Of a DNA stretch of 64,000 nt, positions 39,169 to 48,421 are shown piece by piece. The notes below the pieces were generated by a model. It searched no databases, was not told where the DNA came from, and saw nothing but the letters and a program-made list of their open reading frames with translations. Position 1 is the first letter of the stretch. Every line of letters begins with the position of its first letter. Position numbers and translations under genes: made by a program. The stretch covers positions 1 to 64,000 of the forward strand of contig JBGAIM010000024.1 of NCBI GenBank assembly GCA_044225555.1. The letters are read 5' to 3'. Source of the stretch: JADLHS01 sp044225555. GTDB taxonomy: Bacteria > Verrucomicrobiota > Verrucomicrobiia > Limisphaerales > JADLHS01.

Positions 39169-40857
39169 TCATTCGTAAAGCTTCGGGTCCGTACGCCAGT
39201 CTTTATCCTTGTCGTGCGCCAGGGTCTGGACCCGGGGACGACGTTCGCGCAAGCAGACCGATTCGATGCCGAGGCAAAATCCCTCCGCGGCCGGCGCTTT
39301 GCCCACACACTCCAGGCGCAAGGCGTATTTGCCGGGCTCGGGCCAGAAATCCAACAAATGGACTTCCTCGCTTACCAATTTGGCGCTGTAGAAATTCACC
39401 GGCGCGCCGAGCTTGATGCCGTTGAGCGTTACCTGATAGCGGCCGTAGTCCGGAGCCTTGGTGGCTTTGAGCAGCAGTCGCAGCGGCTCTTTCCCTTTCA
39501 CTTCAAACGGAATCTCCAACCAACTGCCCTCCGCTGATTGCGGTTTGTAAAAGAGTTGCGGTCCATCGTAGAGGGCGAGTTGTTGCGCGGTGACTTCGCC
39601 GTTGCCGTGATTGGCCGAGTTTGTGAAATCGCGGGCGAAGGTGATGACGCGTTCGAGATTCGGCAATTTACGTTCACGGGCGTGCGGCGCGCGCGCGTCG
39701 AAGGTCGGTGTGCCGGTTTGATACCAAAAGGCGACGCTGGAATAATCATCCTGCCGCTCGTTCCAACTGGTCGCTTTGTAGTCCGGATTTTCATCGGGTG
39801 ACATCCACCCGAAATGTTCCAACGTGACCTTGATGCCGGAGTTGAATACGAGGGGATCCTGGATGTGCCAGCGATAAGCGCTGGTGTGGCCGCCCACGAT
39901 TCCCCATTGATCGAAATAGGGCACTCCAAAATACGGCGTGCTGCAAACCTTGAGCCCCCAGGCGGACAGGAAATAATCCTCCGTGCCCGTGCCCCAGATG
40001 GAGGGTTTCTTTTCGCCATCAATGTAGATCTTTTCGTCGCCCTCCCCGAACCAGGCCGGGCTGCGCGTGCGCACGGAAAGCACCGTGCCCACGTAGTGGC
40101 CTTTGCCTTTGGTGTCCAGAATCACGTAATCCTTTCCCGGCTCAACCGGATATTCCTGGCGGTATTGGGCGTAAAAATACGGCGTGTCTTTGGGCACTTT
40201 GTCCTGCTTGATCCAATCGATGTTGTAGTAGAGCAGGCTGATCTGCTTGTCGCTCTGGTTGACAATCTCAATCCTGGCCGACTTCCGAAACGGCATCTGC
40301 CAAAAGCAGTTGTAGGAGTCCGCATCCTCGACGATCACCGGCAGGCTGTTGACCTCGCTTCGCTTCCCAAAGGCATTGGCGAAAAAGTCACCGACCGGGG
40401 CTTCAACGGCGGGGCGCTCATTCCCATCCCAGTAGATTCGCAACAACATCTCCTGGTGATTGGCGGCCCCCTTCTTCGCCCAATCTTGCGGCTCGGGGCC
40501 GAGGAAGGTCAGCCAGATGTGCGTTATCGTCCCGGGTCCTTTCTCGTCCAGTAACACGTGAGTCGCGCCCGCAGGCACGGTGAAGTTGTCGTAGTTGCTG
40601 CTTTCGTCGAGGTCGCCGCGCGGGTCCGCCTTGGGGTCAATCTTCTTTTCGCCGCTGCCGCGCCGAACTTCACCAACGCGCATGGTGGACGTGCTGCGTC
40701 TCGAGCGACCGGAGATCGGTTTGGCCAAATCGCTCAAGTCACTCCACGCCAGCGGAGCCGTCAGAAAGAGCCATGCGCCGATCACCAGCCAGCGCGCCCG
40801 CTTCCGCCAGGAGAGTTTGTCCAGGTAATCAGCGATGAGGAGTCGTTGCCATTTCAT
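39169..40857 (-). CDS. DUF2961 (GH172-type) protein, exported
   Basis: 562 residues. N-terminal basic stretch and a signal-anchor/signal sequence (ARWLVIGAWLFLTAPLAWS). The DUF2961 core is clear: DESSNYDNFTVPAG, GTITHIWLTF, the acid-bearing GTGTEDYFLSAWG and ADSYNCFWQMPF. This family is now CAZy GH172, with members acting on alpha-fructofuranosidic or D-arabinofuranosidic linkages. A C-terminal jelly-roll-like domain follows. Probably periplasmic or surface glycoside hydrolase; substrate unknown. An ATG eight codons upstream (40881) is possible. Single-gene transcript closed by the terminator at 38942-38978. Confidence 0.88.
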   Translation of the reverse strand: MKWQRLLIADYLDKLSWRKRARWLVIGAWLFLTAPLAWSDLSDLAKPISGRSRRSTSTMRVGEVRRGSGEKKIDPKADPRGDLDESSNYDNFTVPAGATHVLLDEKGPGTITHIWLTFLGPEPQDWAKKGAANHQEMLLRIYWDGNERPAVEAPVGDFFANAFGKRSEVNSLPVIVEDADSYNCFWQMPFRKSARIEIVNQSDKQISLLYYNIDWIKQDKVPKDTPYFYAQYRQEYPVEPGKDYVILDTKGKGHYVGTVLSVRTRSPAWFGEGDEKIYIDGEKKPSIWGTGTEDYFLSAWGLKVCSTPYFGVPYFDQWGIVGGHTSAYRWHIQDPLVFNSGIKVTLEHFGWMSPDENPDYKATSWNERQDDYSSVAFWYQTGTPTFDARAPHARERKLPNLERVITFARDFTNSANHGNGEVTAQQLALYDGPQLFYKPQSAEGSWLEIPFEVKGKEPLRLLLKATKAPDYGRYQVTLNGIKLGAPVNFYSAKLVSEEVHLLDFWPEPGKYALRLECVGKAPAAEGFCLGIESVCLRERRPRVQTLAHDKDKDWRTDPKLYE

Positions 40858-41036
40858 TTCCACGCCCGGAGGTTTGACCATCGCCAGCAGCCTGCGAGCA
40901 AACCGCGATCAAGTAAAGGCCTCAATGCCGGCCACCTGAATGGTGCGGCCGGGTTCCACGCCCACACGTGAAACCCGGCGCTACTCCCAACCCAAACAAC
41001 TACCCAACCGACAAACACCCGCTCCCGCAAAAAGTT

Positions 41037-42326
41037 TCACGCGTCGGCGTCCCGGCCGCCGGGCGTGTCAATACCGCCATTGATCAGACTCAGGATGGGC
41101 AGGAACATCGCGAAAACGATGCCGCCAACAACGATGGCCAGAAAAACAATCATGATCGGTTCCAGCAGGGACGTCATGGCGCCCACGGCGTTGTCCACCT
41201 CGTCGTCGCAGCCGTCGGCGATCTTCATCAACATGTCCGGCAGGGCGCCGGTCTGTTCGCCAATGTCCACCATGCCGACGATCATCGGCGGAAAGATCTG
41301 GGCGGCCCGCAAAGGGGCAGTGATATTCTCACCTTCCTTCACGCAGTCATGAATGGTGGAAACCAGGTTGCCGACGACGACGTTCCCGGCGGTTTCACGC
41401 ACGATGGTCAATGCCTGCAACACCGGCACGCCGCTGTTCAACAACGTGCCCAGCGTCCGGGCGAAGCGCGAGATGGATGCCTTGCGAAACACCGGCCCCA
41501 GGATCGGCATCTTGAGCTTGAAATGGTCGAAGGCCAGACGACCAACCTGGGTGCGTAGCGTCAGGACAAACGAAACACCCATGATTGGCAGGGCCAGAGC
41601 GGTCATGACGAAGTGATGCTTCGCAAAGTCGCTGAGGTTGAGCACAAACATGGTGAGGCCGGGCAGTGGCGCCCCGTTCGTCAACCCGCTGAAAACTTCT
41701 TTGAAGCGCGGGATGACAAACACGAGCATCACGCCCACGATCGCCGTGGCCACAGTCATCACGGCGGCGGGATAAAACATGGCCGCCTTCACCTTGCCCT
41801 TGATCTTTTGCGCCTTCTCCATGAACTCCGCCAGCCGTCGCAAAGTCATTTCGAGCGCGCCGCCGACTTCGCCGGCGCGAACCATGTTCACGTAGAGCCG
41901 GTTGAAGATTTTCGGGTGCGCCGCCAGGGCCTCGGAAAACTGACTGCCGCCTTCGATCGCCTCGCCGACCTCTCCGAGGATGCGCTTGAGGGTGCGGTTG
42001 GTTTCCTGTTGTTCCAGGATGCGCAGGCCGCGCAGCAACGGCAGTCCGGCGTCCACCAGTGTGGCGATCTGGCGGGTCAAGACCATGATGGCCATGGTCT
42101 TCACGCGTGGTTCAAGCAACGTGATCGAGAGGCTTCGGCCCCGACCCTTCGAACGGGTCTTCGCCAGGGCGCGCTTGAAGCGGCTGTGCTGGCGTTCAGC
42201 CACCCGGATGGGGAACAGGCCCATCTCTTTGATGCGGCGCACGGCCTCGCTTTGACTGGCCACTTCCAACACGCCGGCGGTGCTCGCACCCGCCGCGTCC
42301 ACAGCTTCGTATGCGTAACTGTTCAT
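41037..42326 (-). CDS. Type II secretion / type IV pilus inner-membrane platform protein (GspF/PilC family)
   Basis: 429 residues starting MNSYAYEAVDAAG, the usual F-protein opening. Two T2SSF domains are visible: LTRQIATLVDAGLPLLRGL with LAEFMEKAQKIKGKVKAAMFYP, and SRFARTLGTLLNSGVPVLQAL with MVDIGEQTGALPDMLMKIAD. Three membrane helices. It forms the inner-membrane platform that couples the assembly ATPase to the pseudopilus or pilus. It stands alone here: no ATPase, pilin or secretin gene is nearby. The frame extends 16 codons upstream, but 42326 fits the family start. Confidence 0.92.
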   Translation of the reverse strand: MNSYAYEAVDAAGASTAGVLEVASQSEAVRRIKEMGLFPIRVAERQHSRFKRALAKTRSKGRGRSLSITLLEPRVKTMAIMVLTRQIATLVDAGLPLLRGLRILEQQETNRTLKRILGEVGEAIEGGSQFSEALAAHPKIFNRLYVNMVRAGEVGGALEMTLRRLAEFMEKAQKIKGKVKAAMFYPAAVMTVATAIVGVMLVFVIPRFKEVFSGLTNGAPLPGLTMFVLNLSDFAKHHFVMTALALPIMGVSFVLTLRTQVGRLAFDHFKLKMPILGPVFRKASISRFARTLGTLLNSGVPVLQALTIVRETAGNVVVGNLVSTIHDCVKEGENITAPLRAAQIFPPMIVGMVDIGEQTGALPDMLMKIADGCDDEVDNAVGAMTSLLEPIMIVFLAIVVGGIVFAMFLPILSLINGGIDTPGGRDADA

Positions 42327-42441
42327 AAGCTTCTGATGATTGGACCGCGCGACAAAATTATCGTCACGCGGCAATTCGCCTTGCTCCGGGGCGTTTGTCT
42401 GGTGCAGCCTGCCGTGGCAACGGAGCCATTGAAAACAAAGT

Positions 42442-43329
42442 GTGAAATCAGGCGCGCGCCAACGATCCTCCCAAAGAAATGCCGCTTCTGCCGGAGCAAA
42501 ACTCCGGGTGGCGGTGCGGGCGGAACGCCCGTTGCCCGTCGCCGGGGTGATCCACGCCTATGCCGCCATTCTCGCTGAGAGTGCCGGTTTCCGGGCTCTC
42601 TATCTTTCCGGGGCCGGCGTGGCCAACGCGAGTTATGGCGTGCCGGACATTGGCCTGACGACGCTTGCGGATGTGCTCATTGATGTGCGGCGCATCACCC
42701 GCGCGACCAGGCTGCCATTGCTTGTGGATGCCGATACCGGCTGGAGCAATCCAGGGCGGACGGTTCGTGAAATGATTCGAGCCGGTGCGGCTGGAATCCA
42801 CATCGAGGATCAGGTCGAGGCCAAACGATGCGGCCATCTGCCCGGAAAACAACTCGTAAAGCCGGCGCAAATGGTCGCCCGCCTCAAAGCCGCCGTTGCC
42901 GGGAAAACCGATCCGCAGTTTGTCATCATGGCGCGCACGGATGCGGCGGCAGTGGAGGGCTTGGATGCGGCGATTGCCCGGGCCAGGTTGTATCGTGACG
43001 CCGGGGCGGACATGATTTTCGCCGAGGCATTGACGACGCTGGAGGAGTATCGGAGGTTCACCGCTGCGGTGAAGATTCCCGTGCTGGCCAACATTACTGA
43101 ATTCGGCAAGACCCCGTTGTTCACGACGCGTCAGTTGAAGTCGGCGGGCGTGCGACTGGTGCTGTATCCGCTCTCGGCCTTCCGCGCAATGAATGCGGCG
43201 GCGCTCCGGACGTATCAGGTCATTCGCGCCGAGGGCTCGCAGCGAAAGCTGATTTCCAAAATGCAGACCCGCGCCGAGCTATACCAGTTGCTCGGATATG
43301 ACGCGCTTAAGCAAGGCAGAGCCAGATGA
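42442..43329 (+). CDS. prpB: 2-methylisocitrate lyase
   Basis: 295 residues of the ICL/PEP-mutase superfamily. GAKLRVAVRAERPLPVAGVIHAY aligns with the PrpB N-terminus, then LYLSGAGVANASYGVPDIG, the metal-binding DADTGW, and the active-site loop EAKRCGHLPGK with its catalytic Cys. It splits 2-methylisocitrate to pyruvate and succinate in propionate breakdown. The start is a GTG and the first 18 residues exceed the family, so a later non-ATG start is possible. The stop overlaps prpC (ATGA). Confidence 0.93.
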   Translation: MKSGARQRSSQRNAASAGAKLRVAVRAERPLPVAGVIHAYAAILAESAGFRALYLSGAGVANASYGVPDIGLTTLADVLIDVRRITRATRLPLLVDADTGWSNPGRTVREMIRAGAAGIHIEDQVEAKRCGHLPGKQLVKPAQMVARLKAAVAGKTDPQFVIMARTDAAAVEGLDAAIARARLYRDAGADMIFAEALTTLEEYRRFTAAVKIPVLANITEFGKTPLFTTRQLKSAGVRLVLYPLSAFRAMNAAALRTYQVIRAEGSQRKLISKMQTRAELYQLLGYDALKQGRAR

Positions 43330-44447
43330 ATGCGGACAAAAAATCAGGCGGGCTGGCTGGCGTGGTGGCTGGCGAGACCAGCATCTGCACGGTGGGCAAG
43401 GAGGGCATGGGGCTGACGTATCGCGGTTACTCGATTGACGACCTCGCGGCTCACGGGACGTTTGAGGAAGTCGCCTTCCTGCTGCTTTACGGACATCTGC
43501 CGAATCGCGGTGAGTTGGACGGCTATCGCAAGAAGCTGGCATCCTTGCGCGGATTGCCATTGCCACTGAAAACCGTTTTGGAACAACTCCCCGCCACGGC
43601 CCATCCCATGGACGTCCTGCGAACGGGCTGTTCCGCGCTGGGTTGTCTGGAGCCGGAAGGTGGGCACCGCGATTTGTTGAGTGTGTCAAACCGGATGCTG
43701 GCCGCGTTTCCTTCCATCCTGCTTTATTGGCATCAGTTCGCGACGACCGGCAAACGAATCGAAACGCATACGAGTGATCCAAGCATGGCAGCGCATTTTC
43801 TACATTTGCTGCTGGGTAAGCCTGCCGATGAATTGCGCACCCGTTCGCTCGATGCGTCATTCATCCTTTACGCGGAACACGAGTTTAATGCTTCGACGTT
43901 TGCAGCACGCGTCACCACTTCGACAATGGCGGATTATTATTCCGCGATCTGCTCCGGCATTGGTGCGCTGCGCGGACCTTTACACGGTGGGGCCAACGAG
44001 TGGGCCATGGAATTGATCCAGCGTTTCAAGACTCCGGACGAGGCCGAGGCGGGCTTGCTGGGAATGTTGCAACGCAAGGAGCTCATCATGGGCTTTGGCC
44101 ATCGCGTTTACAAAAAGTGCGACCCGCGCACCGCGCCCATCAAGGAACTGGCGAAGAAACTCGCCCGCGACGACGATGACCGGAATTTGTTCGCCGTGGC
44201 CGAACGCATCGAGGCGGTGATGGGGCGCGAGAAGCACATTTTCGCCAACCTGGATTTTTTCAGCGCAGTGGCGTATCGGTTCTGCGGCATTCCTACACCG
44301 CTGTTCACGCCGATCTTTGTCATCGCGCGTACGTCCGGTTGGTCGGCGCACATTGCAGAGCAGCGGGCGAACAACCGCCTCATCCGTCCCACGGCGGATT
44401 ACACTGGACCGGAGTCAAGACCTTATGTGCCGCTCGAACAACGTTGA
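43326..44447 (+). CDS. prpC: 2-methylcitrate synthase
   Basis: 373 residues, a short citrate synthase of the methylcitrate type. Landmarks: GLTYRGYSIDDLA, the catalytic-His segments YAEHEFNAS and GPLHGGANEWAM, FGHRVYKKCDPR, and a C-terminal RP-tail. It joins propionyl-CoA and oxaloacetate. Operon context with prpB and prpD supports PrpC over a TCA-cycle citrate synthase. Confidence 0.93.
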   Translation: MNADKKSGGLAGVVAGETSICTVGKEGMGLTYRGYSIDDLAAHGTFEEVAFLLLYGHLPNRGELDGYRKKLASLRGLPLPLKTVLEQLPATAHPMDVLRTGCSALGCLEPEGGHRDLLSVSNRMLAAFPSILLYWHQFATTGKRIETHTSDPSMAAHFLHLLLGKPADELRTRSLDASFILYAEHEFNASTFAARVTTSTMADYYSAICSGIGALRGPLHGGANEWAMELIQRFKTPDEAEAGLLGMLQRKELIMGFGHRVYKKCDPRTAPIKELAKKLARDDDDRNLFAVAERIEAVMGREKHIFANLDFFSAVAYRFCGIPTPLFTPIFVIARTSGWSAHIAEQRANNRLIRPTADYTGPESRPYVPLEQR

Positions 44448-44462
44448 ATTCGCGCCCTCGTT

Positions 44463-44783
44463 ATGATGGAACCAAGTGTCGGCAAGGAGAACCTCGGGGC
44501 CGTCATCGGCGCAGTGATTGGCGCCATCGGCGGCTTGTTCGCCATTGCCATTCCGCTGGCGATCATGACCGGCAACGTCCAGGCCCTGGCGTTGACGCGC
44601 AAGCTCGGGTTGATTGGCTTCGTGGTGAGCGTGCCGATTGGGTGGTTCGCCGGCGGCTACATCAGTCACGGGCTTGAAAAAAAGCTCAACAAGAAAGTGG
44701 CCGGGATCGTCGGTGGAATCATCGGCGGACTTCTGCCGGTGACCGGCATCGCGCTGTTCGGTTGGTATATTGTTGCCCGGTGA
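44463..44783 (+). CDS. Small membrane protein inside the prp cluster
   Basis: About 106 residues with three hydrophobic helices (AVIGAVIGAIGGLFAIAIPLAI, LIGFVVSVPIGWFAGGYI, IVGGIIGGLLPVTGIALFGW). Gly-rich. Lies 15 bp after prpC and 20 bp before prpD, so it is co-transcribed. Not part of known prp operons. No family recognised. Second Met one codon later is an equal start. Confidence 0.7.
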   Translation: MMEPSVGKENLGAVIGAVIGAIGGLFAIAIPLAIMTGNVQALALTRKLGLIGFVVSVPIGWFAGGYISHGLEKKLNKKVAGIVGGIIGGLLPVTGIALFGWYIVAR

Positions 44784-44803
44784 ACTGATCCAATTTCCAA
44801 AAC

Positions 44804-46246
44804 ATGTCCGCCAATGTTTCCCGCGCCCCACGCCCGCCCTACGATCCGTTGCTGAACGAGATTGCCGACTACGTCTGCAATTTCAACTCGCCCAACGACG
44901 AAGCATTGAACACCGCGCGCTATTGCCTGCTCGATACGCTCGGTTGTGGCTTGCTGGCGTTGAAATATCCCGCTTGCACGCGGCTGCTCGGACCGGTCGT
45001 GCCAGGGACGATTGTCCCGAACGGAGCACGCGTGCCGGGAACAAGTTACGTGCTCGATCCAGTGACGGCGGCGTTCAACCTTGGCACGCTCGTGCGCTGG
45101 TTGGATTTTAACGACACCTGGCTGGCGGCGGAATGGGGGCATCCGTCCGATAACCTCGGCGCGATCCTCGCCGTGGCGGATTACTCAACGCGGAATGCGG
45201 AGCGCGGAATGCGGAGTTTCACAATGCGCGACATTCTACTGGCGATGATCAAGGCGCACGAAATTCAAGGCGTCCTCGCGCTGGAGAACAGTTTCAATCG
45301 CGTCGGTCTCGATCACGTGCTCCTCGTCCGCATCGCTTCGACGGCAGTGGCCACCCATCTGCTCGGCGGCACGCGTGAGCAGATCATGAACGCAGTTTCC
45401 AACGCGTGGTTGGATGGCGGCTCGCTCCGGGCCTATCGTCACGCTCCGAACACTGGTTCGCGCAAGTCCTGGGCGGCGGGCGACGCCACCGCGCGTGCCG
45501 TGCAACATGCGCTCCTGGCCATCAAAGGCGAAATGGGCTATCCAAGCGCACTCTCCGCACCCAAGTGGGGCTTCAGCGACGTGTTGTTCAAAGGTCAGTG
45601 CATCAAACGCGCGCGTCCATTCGGCTGCTATGTGATGGAGAATGTGCTGTTCAAGAATTCTTTCCCGGCTGAGTTTCACGCGCAAACCGCCGTCGAAGCT
45701 GCGATCAAACTCCACACTCAAGTTCGCGACCGGCTTGATCAAATCGAGCGCATCGAGATTCACACGCACGAGTCCGCCCTCCGCATCATTGACAAGACCG
45801 GGCCGTTGCATAATCCGGCCGACCGTGATCATTGCCTGCAATACATGACCGCCATCGGCCTCATCTTTGGCGGGCTCACGGCTGATCACTACGAAGATGC
45901 GACCGCTGCCGATCCGCGCATTGATGCGCTGCGTGCCAAGATGATCGTAAAGGAAAACCCGCGTTACACCCGCGAGTACCTCGAAGCCGACAAGCGTTCC
46001 ATCGCCAACGCGGTACAAATTTTCTTCCGCGATGGCTGCGTGACGGAAAAAGTGGAGGTGGAATATCCCGTTGGTCACCGTCGCCGCCGCGCCGAGGGCA
46101 TTCCGTTGCTCCTGGAGAAATTCAGGGCCAATGCTGAAACGCGCTTTCCGGCGGAGCGCGTTCAGAACATGCTCACGATGTTCGGAGGCGACACAACTTT
46201 CGATGGCCTGACGGCAAATAAATTTGTGGAACAATTCATCAACTAG
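44804..46246 (+). CDS. prpD: 2-methylcitrate dehydratase (MmgE/PrpD family)
   Basis: 480 residues, usual PrpD length. DTLGCGLLALKYPACTRLLGP, then RWLDFNDTWLAAEWGHPSDNLGAI with the conserved Asp/His cluster, SNAWLDGGSLRAYRHAPNTGSRKSWAAGDA and AKWGFSDVLFKG are family landmarks. Dehydrates 2-methylcitrate to methylaconitate in the same pathway as prpB/prpC. A short in-frame repeat (STRNAERGMRSF, bases 45187-45216) sits in a loop region and is absent from the general family pattern. Confidence 0.92.
   Translation: MSANVSRAPRPPYDPLLNEIADYVCNFNSPNDEALNTARYCLLDTLGCGLLALKYPACTRLLGPVVPGTIVPNGARVPGTSYVLDPVTAAFNLGTLVRWLDFNDTWLAAEWGHPSDNLGAILAVADYSTRNAERGMRSFTMRDILLAMIKAHEIQGVLALENSFNRVGLDHVLLVRIASTAVATHLLGGTREQIMNAVSNAWLDGGSLRAYRHAPNTGSRKSWAAGDATARAVQHALLAIKGEMGYPSALSAPKWGFSDVLFKGQCIKRARPFGCYVMENVLFKNSFPAEFHAQTAVEAAIKLHTQVRDRLDQIERIEIHTHESALRIIDKTGPLHNPADRDHCLQYMTAIGLIFGGLTADHYEDATAADPRIDALRAKMIVKENPRYTREYLEADKRSIANAVQIFFRDGCVTEKVEVEYPVGHRRRRAEGIPLLLEKFRANAETRFPAERVQNMLTMFGGDTTFDGLTANKFVEQFIN
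45187..45216 (+). repeat. Dispersed in-frame repeat, family A, copy 1 (in prpD)
   Basis: Two overlapping units of AACGCGGAATGCGGAGCG-type sequence, coding RNAERGMRS. The same words appear at 46503-46526 and 58555-58585. Confidence 0.6.
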
Positions 46247-46251
46247 ACCAG

Positions 46252-47049
46252 ATGACCTCACAACTGAAAGCCAAGTGGATTCTGATTACCGGCGCCTCGA
46301 GCGGCTTCGGCGCGGCGGCGGCGCGGGCGTTTGGGGCGGAGGGCGCGAAGCTATTGCTCGGGGCGCGCCGCACGGATCGTTTGGAGAAAGTCGCCGCTGA
46401 AGCGCACAAAGCGGGTGCGAGCGAGGCCCATTTTCATTCCTTGGATGTCAGCAAAACAGCGAGTGTGGAAACCTTTGTGGCCTGGGCGAAGGACAAACTT
46501 GGAACGCGGAACGCGGAGCGTGGAATTCTCCACGTCTTGATCAACAACGCGGGCGGCGCGCAGGGACTCGATCCCGTGCTCGAAGGCAAGGACGAGGATT
46601 GGGAGACGATGTTGCAGACGAATGTCCTCGGGCTGTTGCGCATGACCCGGGCGGCCCTGCCGTTGATGCCGCAGCACGCTGGCGCCAGCATCCTCAACAT
46701 CGGTTCGTATGCCGCGCGCGTGGCGTATGAAGGCGGCTCCGCTTATTGTGCGGCGAAAGCGGGGGAATTGCAGATTTCGCGGACGCTGCGCCTGGAGTTG
46801 AACGGCACGGGTATTCGGGTGAGTTCGATTGATCCCGGCCTGGCGCGAACCGAATTTGCCGACGTGCGTTTCAAGGGCGACCAGGCGCGTGTGGATAAAC
46901 TTTACGAAGGTACGCAACCGTTGGTGGCGGAGGACATCGCGGAAATTCTGGTGTGGGTGGCGAGCCGTCCGCCGCATGTGAACATTGACGAGATGCTGAT
47001 CAAGCCGACCGACCAGGCGGCAATGCACAAAGTGTTTCGCCGGAAATGA
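46252..47049 (+). CDS. Short-chain dehydrogenase/reductase
   Basis: 265 residues of the classical SDR family: NAD(P) site TGASSGFGAAAARAFG with GARRTDRL (Arg after the second strand favours NADP), NNAG, catalytic Ser in LNIGSYAARV and YCAAKAG (Tyr/Lys). Closest by pattern to YdfG-type 3-hydroxy-acid or serine dehydrogenases (IDPGLARTEFADVRFKGD). Follows prpD by five bp and may share its transcript. Contains an in-frame repeat (TRNAERGIL) just before LINNAG. Confidence 0.9.
   Translation: MTSQLKAKWILITGASSGFGAAAARAFGAEGAKLLLGARRTDRLEKVAAEAHKAGASEAHFHSLDVSKTASVETFVAWAKDKLGTRNAERGILHVLINNAGGAQGLDPVLEGKDEDWETMLQTNVLGLLRMTRAALPLMPQHAGASILNIGSYAARVAYEGGSAYCAAKAGELQISRTLRLELNGTGIRVSSIDPGLARTEFADVRFKGDQARVDKLYEGTQPLVAEDIAEILVWVASRPPHVNIDEMLIKPTDQAAMHKVFRRK
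46503..46526 (+). repeat. Dispersed in-frame repeat, family A, copy 2 (in SDR gene)
   Basis: AACGCGGAACGCGGAGCGTG coding RNAERGI in the same reading frame as the copy in prpD, only 1.3 kb away. Confidence 0.6.
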
Positions 47050-47133
47050 TGTAGCCGCCGGCGCAAGGAGGCGGATGCTTTTCGCGAGGGGTGCGTTTGA
47101 CCCGCCCGGTCGCCTCGGCGGCGACGCAGTGTT

Positions 47134-48297
47134 TCAAATCCCCTTGTTCGCTCGCCACAGCAACACCGCACCGACGACCTGAAAGAGGAAGTTCGGCACC
47201 CAGAGGATGAGGTGCGGGAGGAATTCAGGGCGCTTGTCGAGCGAAAGCCCGAGCATGATGCCGCCGTAATAGATCATCACGAGAATGATCGCGATGGCGA
47301 AGCCAACATTGGTTTCGCGCCGATGCACGCGGATGCCGAGCGGAATGCCGATGAGCGTGAACCCGAAGCACGCGAAGGAAAACGCCACCTGCCGGTGCAG
47401 TTGCACCCGCACCGGGCTGGTCAGGTCGCGGAGTTGATCCTGGACGGCCTCGCGCTTTTCCCTGGCTTTGGGGTCGCTCGGTTTCACCAGTTCCAAAGGC
47501 TGTGATAGTTGTTGTTCGATATCGTGCAACTCGGTCCGTAACTCCCGAAAACTCAGGTCGCGCATGGAGGCCTTTCGCCGTTCCAGTCCGGGCAATTTGT
47601 ATTCGTAGCTCAGGTCGGCGCCGGCCACGGGCATCCCATGATCGCCTTGAAACAACACGCCCTTCGCATCGAACAACTGGAGCACCCAGGAGCGATTCGT
47701 CAGGTCTAACGTCACTTGACCGCGCGGAGCGACGAGTGTGCTAGGAAGATTGGTGCTGTTGCCCAGCACATAGACCATGACGTCCTCGAGCGCGCCGTCG
47801 CGGTTTTTTCCGACGTAAAGCATGTAGCCGGGAATGTCCCGGATATAGCGGCCTTCCGGCACTAAGCTGGTGGAAATCTCGGCCTGGAATTTGGCCAGCA
47901 GATCCTTGTATCGCTCCCGGGAATTTGGTCCGAGATCCATGTTGACCCACGCGCTCAACGCGCAGAGCAGCAGGCTCAAGATCAGAATGGGCGTGGTGAG
48001 TGATAGCAGGCTGATGCCACCGGCGCGGGCGGCGGTGAGTTCTTGATCGGCGCTGAACCGGCCAAACACCAGCAAGGTGGCGGTCAACATGCCCATCGGC
48101 AACGCAAACACCCACACGAACGGGATGAGCAGGGCGATGGCCTCCGCCACGACGCCCAATGAGGCCTGGCCATTGACGAGCAGGCCGAGGATTTCCTTGA
48201 GCAAATTGCCGAGCAGCAGCACGAAGGTGAACACCACCACGGTCATCACCAGCGAGGCGATGACCTGGCGCAACAGGTAAAAGTGCAGGGTCTTCAA
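47134..48297 (-). CDS. LptF/LptG-family permease
   Basis: 387 residues if it starts at the TTG at 48297 (LKTLHFYLLRQVIASLVMTV), which fits the family N-terminus; no ATG is available in frame until far upstream, inside the divergent moxR gene. Six membrane helices, three on each side of a large periplasmic beta-jellyroll (residues about 110-290), the YjgP/YjgQ layout. It should work with LptB ATPase to pull LPS from the inner membrane. Single gene here, without a second LptF/G partner alongside. Confidence 0.85.
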   Translation of the reverse strand: MKTLHFYLLRQVIASLVMTVVVFTFVLLLGNLLKEILGLLVNGQASLGVVAEAIALLIPFVWVFALPMGMLTATLLVFGRFSADQELTAARAGGISLLSLTTPILILSLLLCALSAWVNMDLGPNSRERYKDLLAKFQAEISTSLVPEGRYIRDIPGYMLYVGKNRDGALEDVMVYVLGNSTNLPSTLVAPRGQVTLDLTNRSWVLQLFDAKGVLFQGDHGMPVAGADLSYEYKLPGLERRKASMRDLSFRELRTELHDIEQQLSQPLELVKPSDPKAREKREAVQDQLRDLTSPVRVQLHRQVAFSFACFGFTLIGIPLGIRVHRRETNVGFAIAIILVMIYYGGIMLGLSLDKRPEFLPHLILWVPNFLFQVVGAVLLWRANKGI

Positions 48298-48421
48298 ATT
48301 CGGCGACGGGGAATCTGCAATGGGCGGACGCGGGAGACAATGAAAGAAAGCAGCCAGGAAAAACACCCGAGCCAGCGATTCAAGGTGGAACTTCGGTGCG
48401 GTTTCGCTAACTTGTCGGCCA

